A DNA stretch of 64,000 bases, from positions 620,001 through 684,000 of the forward strand of contig JAACMV010000020.1 of assembly GCA_010909725.1 (NCBI GenBank), given 5' to 3'. Source of the DNA: Picochlorum sp. 'celeri' (Eukaryota; Chlorophyta; Trebouxiophyceae). Both the position numbers and the translations under genes were made by a program. Below the pieces are notes generated by a model. The model had not been told where the DNA came from and did not search any database. It saw only the letters and a program-made list of their open reading frames with translations. Shown in pieces: positions 31,660 to 41,844 of the stretch (position 1 is the first letter of the stretch; each line of letters opens with the position of its first letter).

Positions 31660-33285
31660 TCATGATGATGACATGACATAGGCATACGCATGCATGGCTT
31701 GAAGTCTCATCTCCAAGTGCAGTCTGTCCCTCCATGAGGCAACCCTGCTCTTGAAAGATGCATGATGCATCTGCTCCCGATGTCTATTAATCGCCTTGAC
31801 ACACTCCCTTGCAGTCACCACAAACGTATTATACCCTGCCCCTAATTCCTTATCCACAGCTCGTAGGCAATCATTCGTCTTGAGCAACAATAACAACTCC
31901 CTTGGAACCTTTCCAAGCAATGATCCAATTTCCTGGGCATGCTGCCCCACATACTCTTGGATCTCTTCCTTCTCCCTCTCTGTTCTCTCATACCCCAACC
32001 TCGATGATCCCTTCTCCCATTTCGTCACATCCCTCCATTGCCGCTGCGTGAGCATCCCAGCAAACAGAGGTACTGAATCGGCAGCATTCATATTGGTTGC
32101 GCTCTCTGTAATGCCACCCACATCCCCCAAAATCAACGATTTCCACAACTTGGAGTACTCTATTCGAAATTCATCATCCAAACGTCTATATAATCCGTGA
32201 TCGAGTAACACAAGCTGCCAGCCATGAGGGGATGTCGTACCTCTAACCAACATGTTTGCCACATGTGGATCAGCATGAACAAAACCAAACCTGTAAATCA
32301 TCTCACTAAAACACGTTGCAATGAGCCTCGCTAAACCCTTTGGATTACACGATATATCCTTCAATCCCCCCGCATCACCTATTGTCACACCATCAATCCA
32401 CTCCATGGTCAACACTCGAGGAGATGTGCGTAGTGCATCGACATCCGGAACAACCACCCTACCCCTCAGCGCATCAGATGATTCAAGCATATCCCGACAC
32501 GCGAACGCATTCTCCGCTTCTATTCTAAAATCTAATTCCCGGGGTAAATTCTCATGCGCCTCCCGGACAAGCCAAGTGAAATCAGCATTTGGCGCAATCC
32601 AAGCAACAAACTTTACCAATCCCTCGATTGCCGCCAAATCCACAGCACTCATCTCCCGCACATCTTCATGCTGCACTTTGACAGCAAGCTTTTCACCAGT
32701 CGTGCGATCCCGTGCCATATGAACCTGCGCCAGACTCGCACTCGCCACAGGTATGGGATCCAACTCTTCAAACAGCTCATTCCATGGACACCCAAAATCC
32801 TCCCGAATCGTCCTTTCCACACTCGCCCAACTCGACACTGGACACCTATCCAACAAATTCTGCCGCATCGTCCGCACATACGCATCTGGAACTAGATGAT
32901 CCAGCATGGCGACATGCTGCCCTAATTTGATATAAATACCGCCGTGCGAGAAGCACAGTTGCAACAGTCGCTGAGCTCCCCTCGCATGGCATGCCTCCAT
33001 CTCCTGTCGATACGCCTCTGACGTCCCATCTAATCCCCTTAAAGACCACATATAATCCATCAGGATACTCCCAGCGCAATACGCATCCCGTCCCAACCGC
33101 ACTGGCATTCGAAATACCAAGGTGGACACACTCGGCATTGGCAATCGCCCTCTCTCATCCGTAGCATCATCCTGTAATGTCACCATCAGACTCGTAGAAG
33201 ATGATATAGCCACAGCACATCCCCCATAGAAGCAGAACTGGCGCAGACGAGGCAACACGAGTCGCCCAGAAGACACAATAGTCAT
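31660..33285 (-). CDS. ADCK1: ADCK1-type ABC1/UbiB family kinase
   Basis: Atypical kinase family that includes UbiB and COQ8; ADCK1/Mcp2 types act at mitochondria in lipid homeostasis. Single exon, about 541 residues. The family KxGQ motif is in GGIYIKLGQHVAML (about 118-131). VASASLAQVHMA is the Ala-rich loop, LAVKVQH has the catalytic lysine, and FVHADPHVANMLVR and LVLLDHGLYRRL are the catalytic and metal-binding loops. The N-terminus has a hydrophobic stretch (CFYGGCAVAISSS) after basic residues, compatible with mitochondrial import or anchoring. The frame opens at a GTG four codons upstream; ATG 33285 is used. The retrotransposon's 3' end lies only about 85 bp upstream of this ATG. Confidence 0.88.
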   Translation of the reverse strand: MTIVSSGRLVLPRLRQFCFYGGCAVAISSSTSLMVTLQDDATDERGRLPMPSVSTLVFRMPVRLGRDAYCAGSILMDYMWSLRGLDGTSEAYRQEMEACHARGAQRLLQLCFSHGGIYIKLGQHVAMLDHLVPDAYVRTMRQNLLDRCPVSSWASVERTIREDFGCPWNELFEELDPIPVASASLAQVHMARDRTTGEKLAVKVQHEDVREMSAVDLAAIEGLVKFVAWIAPNADFTWLVREAHENLPRELDFRIEAENAFACRDMLESSDALRGRVVVPDVDALRTSPRVLTMEWIDGVTIGDAGGLKDISCNPKGLARLIATCFSEMIYRFGFVHADPHVANMLVRGTTSPHGWQLVLLDHGLYRRLDDEFRIEYSKLWKSLILGDVGGITESATNMNAADSVPLFAGMLTQRQWRDVTKWEKGSSRLGYERTEREKEEIQEYVGQHAQEIGSLLGKVPRELLLLLKTNDCLRAVDKELGAGYNTFVVTARECVKAINRHREQMHHASFKSRVASWRDRLHLEMRLQAMHAYAYVMSSS

Positions 33286-33356
33286 CTTTTTTGTCACTCA
33301 AAAAGCTTCCTTTTTCTTCTTCTTTATTGAATCAAGGCATCTTTCATTAATGAACT

Positions 33357-33369
33357 ACTACTACTACTG
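33357..33369. repeat. Candidate left target-site duplication of the LINE
   Basis: ACTACTACTACTG occurs here and again at 39097-39109, flanking the element. It lies directly beside the element's oligo(A) end, as expected of a target-site duplication. It is a simple trinucleotide repeat, so chance similarity is possible. Confidence 0.45.
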
Positions 33370-33372
33370 TTG

Positions 33373-33384
33373 TTTTTTTTTTTG
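33373..33384 (-). other. Oligo(A) tail of the LINE
   Basis: A run of 12 T on the plus strand is an A12 tail at the 3' end of the minus-strand element. It marks the 3' boundary. Confidence 0.7.
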
Positions 33385-33741
33385 GGATATATTACACAGG
33401 CGAAAAATATGACGAATATCATCCAAGACAATCAGGCCCCCAGGAGGAAATCCCTAAATAAAATGTTTAGAGATTTACGTAGGGATGAAAAAAAAACCTC
33501 CTGACCCAAATGCTGTCCATTGGACATACTTCTCTATAGTGCTGTTCAACGATAAGGTTGCTGGGTGTTAGAAAACAGATTTTATTGGCCATTCATATGA
33601 CGACTGCTCCAGGTTGTGAATATTTTACTCTTGGTACCACTAAACCGAACAGGAGCAGGGAGGCCATCATACTTCAGGCAAAATCTGATGTTGGACTTCT
33701 ACTGACTATAAAATACTGTTGAACTGAACGTACTGTCTGTT

Positions 33742-36700
33742 TTAGCGGCTGTTGCTGAGAATGTTATTTCTGGTGAGAGTCCATACCAATGGTTTCTGAA
33801 TCTTCCATCGATGTGTGGTAGATTGCCATTTTAGAAAGGGCAAATCTTGCTTGTTGTTGGACCGTGGTGGGAGCTGAGATTTTCTGTGTTGCAGCGTTTC
33901 CCAGAAGTATTGCTCTGCTGTTTGACTGGCTTTTCTGACGATCTCCTGTGGGTGTTGTCGCTGTTCTCTGGTACTGTGATGTAGCATCCTATAAGCCGTT
34001 TTGCGTCCCACATCCAACGCATTGATTGTGAGAATACTGATCACTGTCCATATATGTGGGTCAATATCTTTGGGAGTTGTATTGCTCCATATGTTATGAA
34101 CAAGAAGCTGGAAGTGGCTGTTGATGTCTTCATACAAAATGCCCGGTTTGAGAAGGCTATAAACATGCTTGGCAATTGGACAATCTCTGGCACAATGTTC
34201 CATTGAGGCCTGTGCATGACCACAGGCACAAGCTTTGAGCCTCTCTTCTGGGATATGGCTTACTAGAAGCCCACCTGAGTTTATATGCCAGATAATCTCT
34301 TTCCAAGGGTTGGGTACTTTCGCTCGCCACCATTTTCTGAGGTTGCCGAGCATGGTACCCAACATTGGTTTAATCTCACTGAGTTTGTGTATCCAATTGC
34401 GCTGTGTGTCAATATTCTGTCTCCATGTTTCTGGGTCTGCTGAGTTTAAGATCAGAAGGTTTGTGCCTGCTTTTACTGTATATTTCTGGATTGGCATTTT
34501 GTCGCCCTTGTAATTATACCAGCAGAAGTTCCAGTGTTGTATGGCCGTTGGGTTGCTGAATACCGTATTAATAAGAGAGTTAAAGGAAACTGCATTAGCT
34601 TCTTCATATTCCATCATTGCTGGATGGACCCCTGGAAGATCACATGGTTGAGTGAGGAGTTGAAGCGCCATAACTTTGTGTTCTCTGGTTGTCTGTTTGT
34701 AGTACGCCGTTGCATTTCAGATGAGGGTGGACCATATGGTGGTGGTGCCCAGGGTTAGAAGTCTAATAAGCCATTTATATTGTCGCGCTTTAATATGTTT
34801 CTGAAAGGGGAGCATGCCCAGTCCTCCGAGGTCAGCCCTAGTTTGTATTCCTTCAGTTTTCCAACAACGAGCATCAGGTGGGAGAAGTTGTTTGGCCAGC
34901 TTGGTTATACCTTCAATAATGGAGGGTGGAGTATGGATGAACTCTGCAGCATAAAGTAGTTTGGAGGTGACAAATTTGTTGAATAGGTCCATTTTTGCAA
35001 AGATGGAGAGTCCTGTCATACGCTTGATTTTATCCGTGAGCTTCTGTAGTTGTCTCATTTTAGTTTGCCACTGGTATGTTGGTGGATCAATGCCACTATG
35101 GAGAGTTATCCCAAGTATCTTCGCCTGGTCTGTGACTGTAAATTCATCGATCTGTTGCAGGGTTTGCAGTCGGTTTGTCATGCCTATTGGCAGGAGTTTG
35201 GTTTTCGCCTTGTTCAAATGTTGGCCTGTTGCCTCTGCAAATCGTGTCATAACTGTCCGGAATAATGGGACCTGATCTTCTTCAATGATGAGTTTGCTAT
35301 CATCTGCGAACTGGAATAAGCATATCTTCATATCTGTAGCATCTAAGTCAGGGGTAGTCTGTAGTGGGCACTGCACTGTTATTCCTAATTTAGATTTCTG
35401 AATCAAGCGAGCAAGGATATATCCGATTAGTAAGTAGAGAGTTGGGGAAGCAGGGCATCCCTGTCGAAGTCCTGCAAGAAAAGATCTGTAATCTGAGAAG
35501 CAGTGGTTTGCATAGACTCGGCTCTTTGTGTCTGTCAGCATTACTTCAATCCATCCAATCATATATTCAGGCATCTGTAGCTTGCGGCATATCTGAAATA
35601 AAAAGTGCCTGTCGATGGTGTCATAGGCTTTACGAAAGTCACAGAGGGCAATTAAGGCTTCTCTGTTTTCCTGGTGGAGGAGGTAGGGGATTGTTTGAAC
35701 TGCCCAGATGTTTTCTGCTGCTTGTCTGCCTGGAAGGAATGCTGTCTGTGTTGGGGGAATCAAATGCTGGAGACTCAATGTCATTCGTTCTTTAAGAATG
35801 AACCCAAATATTCTGTAGTCCACGTTTAGCAAGGTGATAGGTCTATAGTTTGCTGGGTCAGTAATATTTCCTCCCTTTTCGATTGCTCTAATGGTACCAT
35901 TATGGAAGTTGGCTGGTAGTTCTCTTCTTTGTATGATCGCTGAGAATAGTGTAGCCAGGATTGGGCACATCCATTTACTGAACTTTCTGTAGTGAACAAT
36001 TTGAAGACCATCATCTCCTGGGCTAGAGTTACGCATTTTCCTGAGTGCTTTGGAGACTTCTTGGGGGGTAATCTCTGATGAGGGATTACTGAATCTTGGA
36101 AATATAGTTTCATCGTCTGCAGTGATGAGATGTAACATGTCAAATTGAGCTGCTGCAGTTGTGTCTGGCATCTGGGATACATCTGCTATTGTATTGACTA
36201 AGCAGTTTGCTATCGTCTTGGGGCTATTATACGTGTAGTTTGACTTTGGGTCCTTCAGTGCTCCAATGAAGTTTTTGCTTTTTGGCTTCTGCAATAACTG
36301 ATAAGATAAGATATCCATTGAATCATTCGGGATGCAGCTGTGGGAATCTAAGCGGTTTGCCTGTTGACCTTGAGATAACCTTCGTTTGCAGTCTTTAATA
36401 TGTCTGTCGATTCCTTGATGTGTAGCGTGCTCCAGGTCCCTTTTTAGTATATCCAATGCTTTATGAGATGCTTGGTTCCAGATTTTGCCCAATTCCTTCT
36501 TGATATGCGGATAGTGTTTCAGTATTCTGCTGTAGCGGTCAGATTCGTCCATGTGGGTATCCAACCATATTCCGTCTTGAAATCTTGTGAGAAACCTATG
36601 GAATTGGTTTCGTGCTTCTTCCATTGTGTCGTGATGGCATTTGGCAGCAGTTTTGATCCTTCTCATATAGACTTTTTTGTGCTCATTGGTGGAGGTTGCA

Positions 36701-37512
36701 GGAGTTGGTGTTTTGCTCACCACACTCATTATAACAGGCTTATGATCAGATGTCAGTCCATAGCTATGTATTTCTATCGTCTTGATAGGCTGTATGATAT
36801 AACGGTCTATATCTGGAGATATGTAGTATCTGTCCAGTCTACTGTGTATGGTGCCGGCTGGAGTACCATGATGTTGTGTGTATCTGCCTCTCTGGCGGAG
36901 TGTCTCTTGTTGACATTCCTGAATGGTGTTACCCATCATTTGTTGCCAATATTTGATTAGATACTGTTCCTGTTTGTTGTTGGTTCTCCTCTTCGATGTA
37001 GTATCGAGGCATTGGTCCTCAATAAAGTTCCAGTCTCCTGCATATATAATGCCTGTGTTAGCATGTATGTTAGCCTTTATTTGAGTGATCAAGGTAGTGC
37101 TGATGGACCAATGATCTGGCGTAGAGGTTGTTGGCATATACACATTTCCTATTCGCAATTTATGGCCTGCCCATTCAATGTTGAAGGTTATCATTCGTCC
37201 TGTTCCTTGCTTTTTGATAGTATGCGGATGTATGTGAATTGGTGCTCTACCGGTACGGTTTGTACGAATCCAAATCGCTATTCCTCTGGCTTTAGAGTGG
37301 TGATGGTCATTATGCCATACAGTGGTCCATTCAGCTTCAACAGTATTCTCTAGTATTGCTGTAAAGTTCTGTTCGTCTGTGTTTCCTTTGAGATGTGTTT
37401 CCTGGATTAGGGCAATATCAATCTTGTGATCCTGTAATACTTTCATTAGAGCGCTGTACTTGGTGGGCGTTAATCCCCGTATATTGAAGGTCATTAGGTT
37501 CAAGCTATTCAT
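33742..37512 (-). pseudogene. LINE ORF2: APE endonuclease and reverse transcriptase, one in-frame TGA
   Basis: The frame is open from ATG 37512 for 931 codons, meets TGA at 34719-34717, and continues open in the same frame for about 324 more codons to 33742. The N-terminal apurinic-like endonuclease has LMTFNIRGLTP, IQETHLKG, IYAGDWNF, SRLDRYYIS and SDHKPV. The reverse transcriptase has IRAIEKGGNITDPANYRPI, LPGRQAAENIW, LCDFRKAYDTIDR, GLRQGCPASPTLY and the catalytic FADDSK. Beyond the stop lies a Cys/His cluster (CACGH...HCARDC) typical of LINE C-termini. TGA is an ordinary stop elsewhere in this window (UPF1, TRM4), so the single stop is best read as a disabling mutation. It ends the protein about 325 residues early, after the RT domain. 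Confidence 0.85.
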
Positions 37513-37514
37513 GA

Positions 37515-38843
37515 TTATTGGTCCATTTGTGTTGTGTCCTGGGGGTCATCCAGGCGCTCTTCTAACCTCCGCCGAGGGGAGCCTCGGGACTTAGCATCTG
37601 TCGTGAAGGGAGGCTGTTGGCTGTTGTTCTGTGTTTCCTCTTGGAGTTCCTGTGTTGGGGGCACTGCAGTCTGTTGTATTGGACCCTCCTCATCAAGTAG
37701 CATAGGCCCCTCTCCCTCATCCGTAGGTTGGGGTTCCTTAGGTATTGTATCCTGTTGTCGTTTCTTCGTTGTGGCGGACTTCTGTTTCTTGTTTGTCTGG
37801 TTAATTGGTTCCTGCTCCGTTGCTGTTTGAGTTGTGTTGGATGGTTCTGTTGTGGTGATCATCTCCTGGTTATCCTTGTTCTGGTTATCTGTCTTCTTCT
37901 GAGTAGTTGGTTGTTGGTTCTGTGTTCCTGTGTTCTGTTCTTCCTGCTGCTCTTGTGTTGTCTTGGCAGCTTGTTCCAGATCGGTCAAATCATCATTTTG
38001 AATCTCATTTGTTTCCAACATGGTTGCATACTGTACCTCTCTAACAGGGTAGTGGGTTAGGGATGGTACTGTATCAAGTGGGACGTGTGTGCGTCTTGGT
38101 CTGAGAGGTTTCCACAACAAAGGCGTTAGGTTTGAATTTCCTGGGATCGGCAAGGTTGCAGACTTCCCTGGCTGCGAGTCCACATATTCCACAATCAGTT
38201 GGGTTGCATTTAGGAATTCTGGCGATTCCCCCTCGTTACTGGTATATCCTCGTGGTGAAATGGTTAAGAGCTCCGCTTCTTTAGAAATGATTCCCTTCTT
38301 GGCCAATTCCTCCATGATGCGGGGAACATATTTGTTGTATAGTTCCGGGTACAGCGTTGGGATCCCATAAAGGATTGCTTGGTGGTTCCTTCTGTGTGAT
38401 GTATACTGCACTGTTGTAGGAAACTGGCTGTTCTCATGTTCGAAAGTCATCCAACTGGCATCCTGAACAATGGTTTTGAGATGCGGGAGAAGGTCCCGTG
38501 TTGTCCACATATTCCAGAAAATCCTCAGTGTCTTGGTTTTAGAGGCATAGTGGTGTCCCAGCCCTCCCTCTTCATACATACTGTTGTATGGGTTATCCAC
38601 GTTATCAGCAAATAAGAGTTGACTGTCATAACTGTTCCATCTTTGTGCAAGGTGCGCTGTGAGGGATCGGTAGACCTGAAACTTCAAGTTTTGAATATAC
38701 GATGGTTCCGGTTCACCGTCATCGCACTGCATGGTAGTAGTGAAAGTGACTCTGGTTGGTTGAGCCTTCTTTTCTACTTCCTGTAGATCCGACAGATAAT
38801 TTGCCAGGGCGGTCACGCTCCCGGAGGCTATCTCGGTAGCCAT
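37515..38843 (-). CDS. LINE ORF1 protein
   Basis: About 442 residues, uninterrupted. The first about 280 residues are probably folded, with no recognised family; they contain WNMWTTRDLLPHLKTI and NHQAILYGIPTLYPELYNKY. I see no CCHC zinc knuckle or RRM signature. The remaining part is Gln/Thr/Asn-rich low complexity followed by a basic, charged end (SPRRRLEERLDDP). By position it should be the RNA-binding ORF1p of the element. The stop TAA is separated from the ORF2 ATG by only two bases. The frame opens four codons earlier at a TTG; ATG 38843 is used. Confidence 0.75.
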   Translation of the reverse strand: MATEIASGSVTALANYLSDLQEVEKKAQPTRVTFTTTMQCDDGEPEPSYIQNLKFQVYRSLTAHLAQRWNSYDSQLLFADNVDNPYNSMYEEGGLGHHYASKTKTLRIFWNMWTTRDLLPHLKTIVQDASWMTFEHENSQFPTTVQYTSHRRNHQAILYGIPTLYPELYNKYVPRIMEELAKKGIISKEAELLTISPRGYTSNEGESPEFLNATQLIVEYVDSQPGKSATLPIPGNSNLTPLLWKPLRPRRTHVPLDTVPSLTHYPVREVQYATMLETNEIQNDDLTDLEQAAKTTQEQQEEQNTGTQNQQPTTQKKTDNQNKDNQEMITTTEPSNTTQTATEQEPINQTNKKQKSATTKKRQQDTIPKEPQPTDEGEGPMLLDEEGPIQQTAVPPTQELQEETQNNSQQPPFTTDAKSRGSPRRRLEERLDDPQDTTQMDQ

Positions 38844-39096
38844 GGTTGTTTTCAAAATCGCCTCTAAGACGATGTGTTCGTTATGTTCAGAAACACTACG
38901 ATCTCAATGTAGTTTGAGCTTATCTAGTTATTATATATATATTTATGTAAAAGAAAATTGTTAACACAAAAAATCAGACAATGGAATGTATCGCAATACA
39001 GATACGAATGCTGCTTTACAGTCGTGGATAATTAGTACAATTAAAAAAAGTTCTGATGGTCGTGTTGCTGTCACCCAACCAATAAGAACGACAACC

Positions 39097-39109
39097 ACTA
39101 CTACTACTG
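39097..39109. repeat. Candidate right target-site duplication of the LINE
   Basis: Same 13 bases as 33357-33369, at the presumed 5' end of the element. See the left copy for the caution about simple sequence. Confidence 0.4.
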
Positions 39110-39157
39110 ACGATGACATGCCTTTCAAGGCATTGTCGTCATCGAATCCTCATCATT

Positions 39158-39700
39158 CTACGAATTCAGAGCAATCTCCACCACCTCGTGCAACTCACCG
39201 CGCTGGTACGACTCAATCATGATATCACACCCTCCATAAAACTCCCCTCCAATATACACCTGGGGAAATGTTGGCCACATGCTATATTCCTTCATACCAG
39301 CTCTCAGCATGTCATTATCCAGTATATTCACAGACACATATGGAACATCCATACTATTCAATATCTGCACCACCGTGTTACTAAACCCACACATGGGCAT
39401 CTCCTTGGTCCCCTTGATAAACACCACAATGGCATTCTCTTGAATGAAATCATCAATCGAATTCTTCAACTCTGGTGGCAATCCTCCACCTTCAGTTGCT
39501 TTACAACTAGTAGAACTACTACTCGTGCGTCTATCTATAAGGCGTCGAGGGATACACACGGATGCAGACAACCCCCCATGCATCTGTTGGAGGTTCCCAA
39601 CAACAGATGTCGTCGTTGTCTTCTTCTTCTGTAGAATATGAATACCTCTTCTCGGCGCCACCCTTGCTCCACCCATTGTGGACTGTGTCATTACCATCAT
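39158..39700 (-). CDS. Monothiol CGFS glutaredoxin, plastid type
   Basis: Iron-sulfur cluster carrier and redox protein, similar to plastid GRXS14. Single exon, about 180 residues. The first about 70 residues are rich in Arg, Ser and Thr and lack acid, as in transit peptides. The Grx domain has IVVFIKGTKEMPMCGFSN with the CGFS active site, then VSVNILDND, WPTFPQVYIGGEFYGGCDIM with the cis-Pro TFPQ, and a helical end. A single-domain CGFS protein with a transit peptide is most likely in the chloroplast stroma. Confidence 0.9.
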   Translation of the reverse strand: MMVMTQSTMGGARVAPRRGIHILQKKKTTTTSVVGNLQQMHGGLSASVCIPRRLIDRRTSSSSTSCKATEGGGLPPELKNSIDDFIQENAIVVFIKGTKEMPMCGFSNTVVQILNSMDVPYVSVNILDNDMLRAGMKEYSMWPTFPQVYIGGEFYGGCDIMIESYQRGELHEVVEIALNS

Positions 39701-40257
39701 TGCTATTCAAATACTACTCGTATCGTCAGCCACCGAACTGATGATATTGCGTTGCAATCCTCTTTGTCTAGAACAAAAGACTGACAAGGTTGGGGTGGAT
39801 AGTTCTAGCAGCCCCTTGTTGTTGTTGTTGTTGTTGTTCTTGCTGTCAAAGTATATCTCACTGACACAGCAATTAATTAATTTATACTGCTGTAATAATA
39901 ATGATTTTATTTCCACTATTCTACCAACAATAAGAGGAACAAAAAGACAATGGGTATTCGTATCTAATCCATCTTATCAAGGAATAATGATGCCCTGTCC
40001 TCCACTCGTTTCTGCCAACCTGTACTAATCCCACGCGTGATTCTACTATTGCCATCCTTGTATTTGATTTTATAATTCAGTACTGATAGTACTCCTACCT
40101 AGTACTCTTACATTGTTGTTATACGTGCCATCCGTGCCAACAGTGTCCTCTGTTTGAGCGACGGACTCGGCGTAAAACAACTGTACCACCCACGACGACA
40201 GATACGTCGTGGCATTGTCCTCGTGACACTTGTGTGAGGAATACGAGTCTGTAGAAA
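39701..40257. other. Intergenic between glutaredoxin and prenyl synthase genes
   Basis: 557 bp between divergent genes. A TTG trinucleotide run lies at about 39820-39838 and A/T-rich stretches follow. No gene is supported. Confidence 0.35.
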
Positions 40258-41595
40258 ATGTCATTTTATGAAGTCGCTGGACTGTCTCGACAGACAGTCG
40301 GGGCATCGTCACATGCGTGTGGTGGTCAGCGCAAAAAGAGTGTCTCTTGCGGGAGTGGTGTTATGGCTCGGAATGGGAGTGATAGTAGAGTAATGTGTTG
40401 GAATGGAAGTGGTCATGGAGGTATGGCATGGCATGGAGGTTGGAATCATCGCTCGATGCCGGGTGTGGTCCGAGCTCAGAGTAGTAATACGAATGGAGGT
40501 GGGGATGGGTACGCTCCGTTGCGGGTGTTTGCGCCTTTGAGGGAGGCTTCTGCGGCGCTGGCGAGCTCTTTGAGTGATTTATCTCTGAATATTAATGGGG
40601 ATGAAAAGGTGAGTATCAGGAGTATTCAGGGTCCGGTGGAGCAGGATATGGGGGTGTGCCGGAAGAATTTGGTGGATGTGGTGGGGAAGAGGCATCCATT
40701 GCTGAGGACTGCGGCGGATCAGATATTTAGTGCTGGGGGAAAGAGGTTGAGGCCTTTGATTGTGTTGTTGGTGGCGAGGGCAACGTATAGGATGCACGGG
40801 TTGGAGGATTTGACTGAACGGCATAGGAGGTTGGCAGAGATTACAGAAATGATTCATACCGCGAGTTTGGTGCACGATGATGTGTTGGATGAGTGTGATA
40901 CAAGGAGAGGAAAAAGGACTGTGAACAGTATCTATGGTAGTCGAGTTGCCGTCTTGGTTGGGGACTTTTTGTTTGCGCAGTCCTCGTGGTTTTTGGCCAA
41001 TCTGGATAATCTCGAGGTGATCAAGTTGATCTCCCAAGTGATTGCTGATTTTGCTGATGGAGAGATTTCGCAAGCAGCGTCTTTGTTTGATGCGTCTGTG
41101 ACGCTGGACAAGTATCTGGAAAAATCATTTTATAAAACTGCATCGTTGATTGCTGCATCATGCCGGGGAGCTGCCGTGTTTTCAGAGTGTACAGAGGAGG
41201 AGAAGTTGGCCATGTACGAGTACGGAAAGCACTTGGGTCTTGCATTTCAGGTAGTCGATGATATATTGGATTTCACGCAATCGTCTGAAAAGTTGGGAAA
41301 GCCACAAGGACAGGACCTGGCATCTGGTAATTTAACAGCACCAGTGCTGTTTGCTCTTCAGAATCCAACGACTGGGCCACGGTTGCTGACGTTGATAGAG
41401 TCTAGGTTTAAGAAGGAGGGATCTTTACAGGAAGCGTTAGATCTGGTGGCGGCTGGAGGGGGTATTGACCAGGCCAGAAAGCTTGCTCGGGATGAGGCTG
41501 ATGTGGCATTGGCACAGTTGGAGGTGTTGCCTGATTCTGATGCGAAAGCATCCATGGTGAAGATGGTTGATTATGTGTTGGAGCGACTGTATTAA
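40258..41595 (+). CDS. SPS: Plastid solanesyl (polyprenyl) diphosphate synthase
   Basis: Makes the long prenyl chain of plastoquinone from GPP or FPP and isopentenyl-PP. Single exon, 445 residues. The first about 100 residues are Gly/Ser/His/Arg-rich and include VVRAQ, a typical transit-peptide end. The trans-prenyltransferase domain has FSAGGKRLRPLIVLL, the first Asp-rich motif HDDVLDECDTRRG, the GDFLFAQSS segment, and the second Asp motif FQVVDDILDF with GKPQGQDLASGNLTAP. The residues before the first Asp motif (EMIHTASLV) are small, which fits a long-chain product. The length and motif pattern match plant plastid solanesyl synthases. The exact chain length is inferred. Confidence 0.9.
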   Translation: MSFYEVAGLSRQTVGASSHACGGQRKKSVSCGSGVMARNGSDSRVMCWNGSGHGGMAWHGGWNHRSMPGVVRAQSSNTNGGGDGYAPLRVFAPLREASAALASSLSDLSLNINGDEKVSIRSIQGPVEQDMGVCRKNLVDVVGKRHPLLRTAADQIFSAGGKRLRPLIVLLVARATYRMHGLEDLTERHRRLAEITEMIHTASLVHDDVLDECDTRRGKRTVNSIYGSRVAVLVGDFLFAQSSWFLANLDNLEVIKLISQVIADFADGEISQAASLFDASVTLDKYLEKSFYKTASLIAASCRGAAVFSECTEEEKLAMYEYGKHLGLAFQVVDDILDFTQSSEKLGKPQGQDLASGNLTAPVLFALQNPTTGPRLLTLIESRFKKEGSLQEALDLVAAGGGIDQARKLARDEADVALAQLEVLPDSDAKASMVKMVDYVLERLY

Positions 41596-41844
41596 CAAAG
41601 TAGTATATAAATAAATGATTCTTTTTCTCTCTTTGATTCATTCATTCATTCATAGTGGCCATCATTTTCACCCCAAAATGAATACTAATGGATAGTAGTA
41701 GTCCATCATTGATTGCCATGAATTTCAATGATTGTTGTTGTGTAATACATGATGATGATATATATATATATAGAAGTGTGTTACATGATGATGATGATGT
41801 GTCTCTATAACTTTCAAAAGTTTAATAAAATTGTTGTGCGGTGT

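Larger units (their letters stand above)
33370..39096 (-). mobile_element. Non-LTR (LINE-type) retrotransposon, about 5.7 kb
   Basis: Read on the minus strand the element has a 5' region of about 250 bp, ORF1 (38843-37515), ORF2 (37512-33742) with endonuclease and reverse transcriptase, a 3' UTR of about 360 bp, and an oligo(A) tail (T run at 33373-33384 on the plus strand). No LTRs are seen. The ends are set by the A tail and by a candidate 13-bp duplication at 33357-33369 and 39097-39109. Both ORFs are open over long stretches, with a single stop codon inside ORF2, so the insertion looks young. It sits between the ADCK1 start and the glutaredoxin stop. The 5' end is inferred. Confidence 0.85.

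Noticed and set aside
34717..34719. Selenocysteine at the ORF2 TGA
   Set aside because: LINE reverse transcriptases are not known selenoproteins, no SECIS element was seen, and TGA ends other genes here.
38986..39222. 78-codon plus-strand frame at the 5' edge of the LINE
   Set aside because: Thr-run from the ACT repeat and antisense to the LINE 5' region and the glutaredoxin end.
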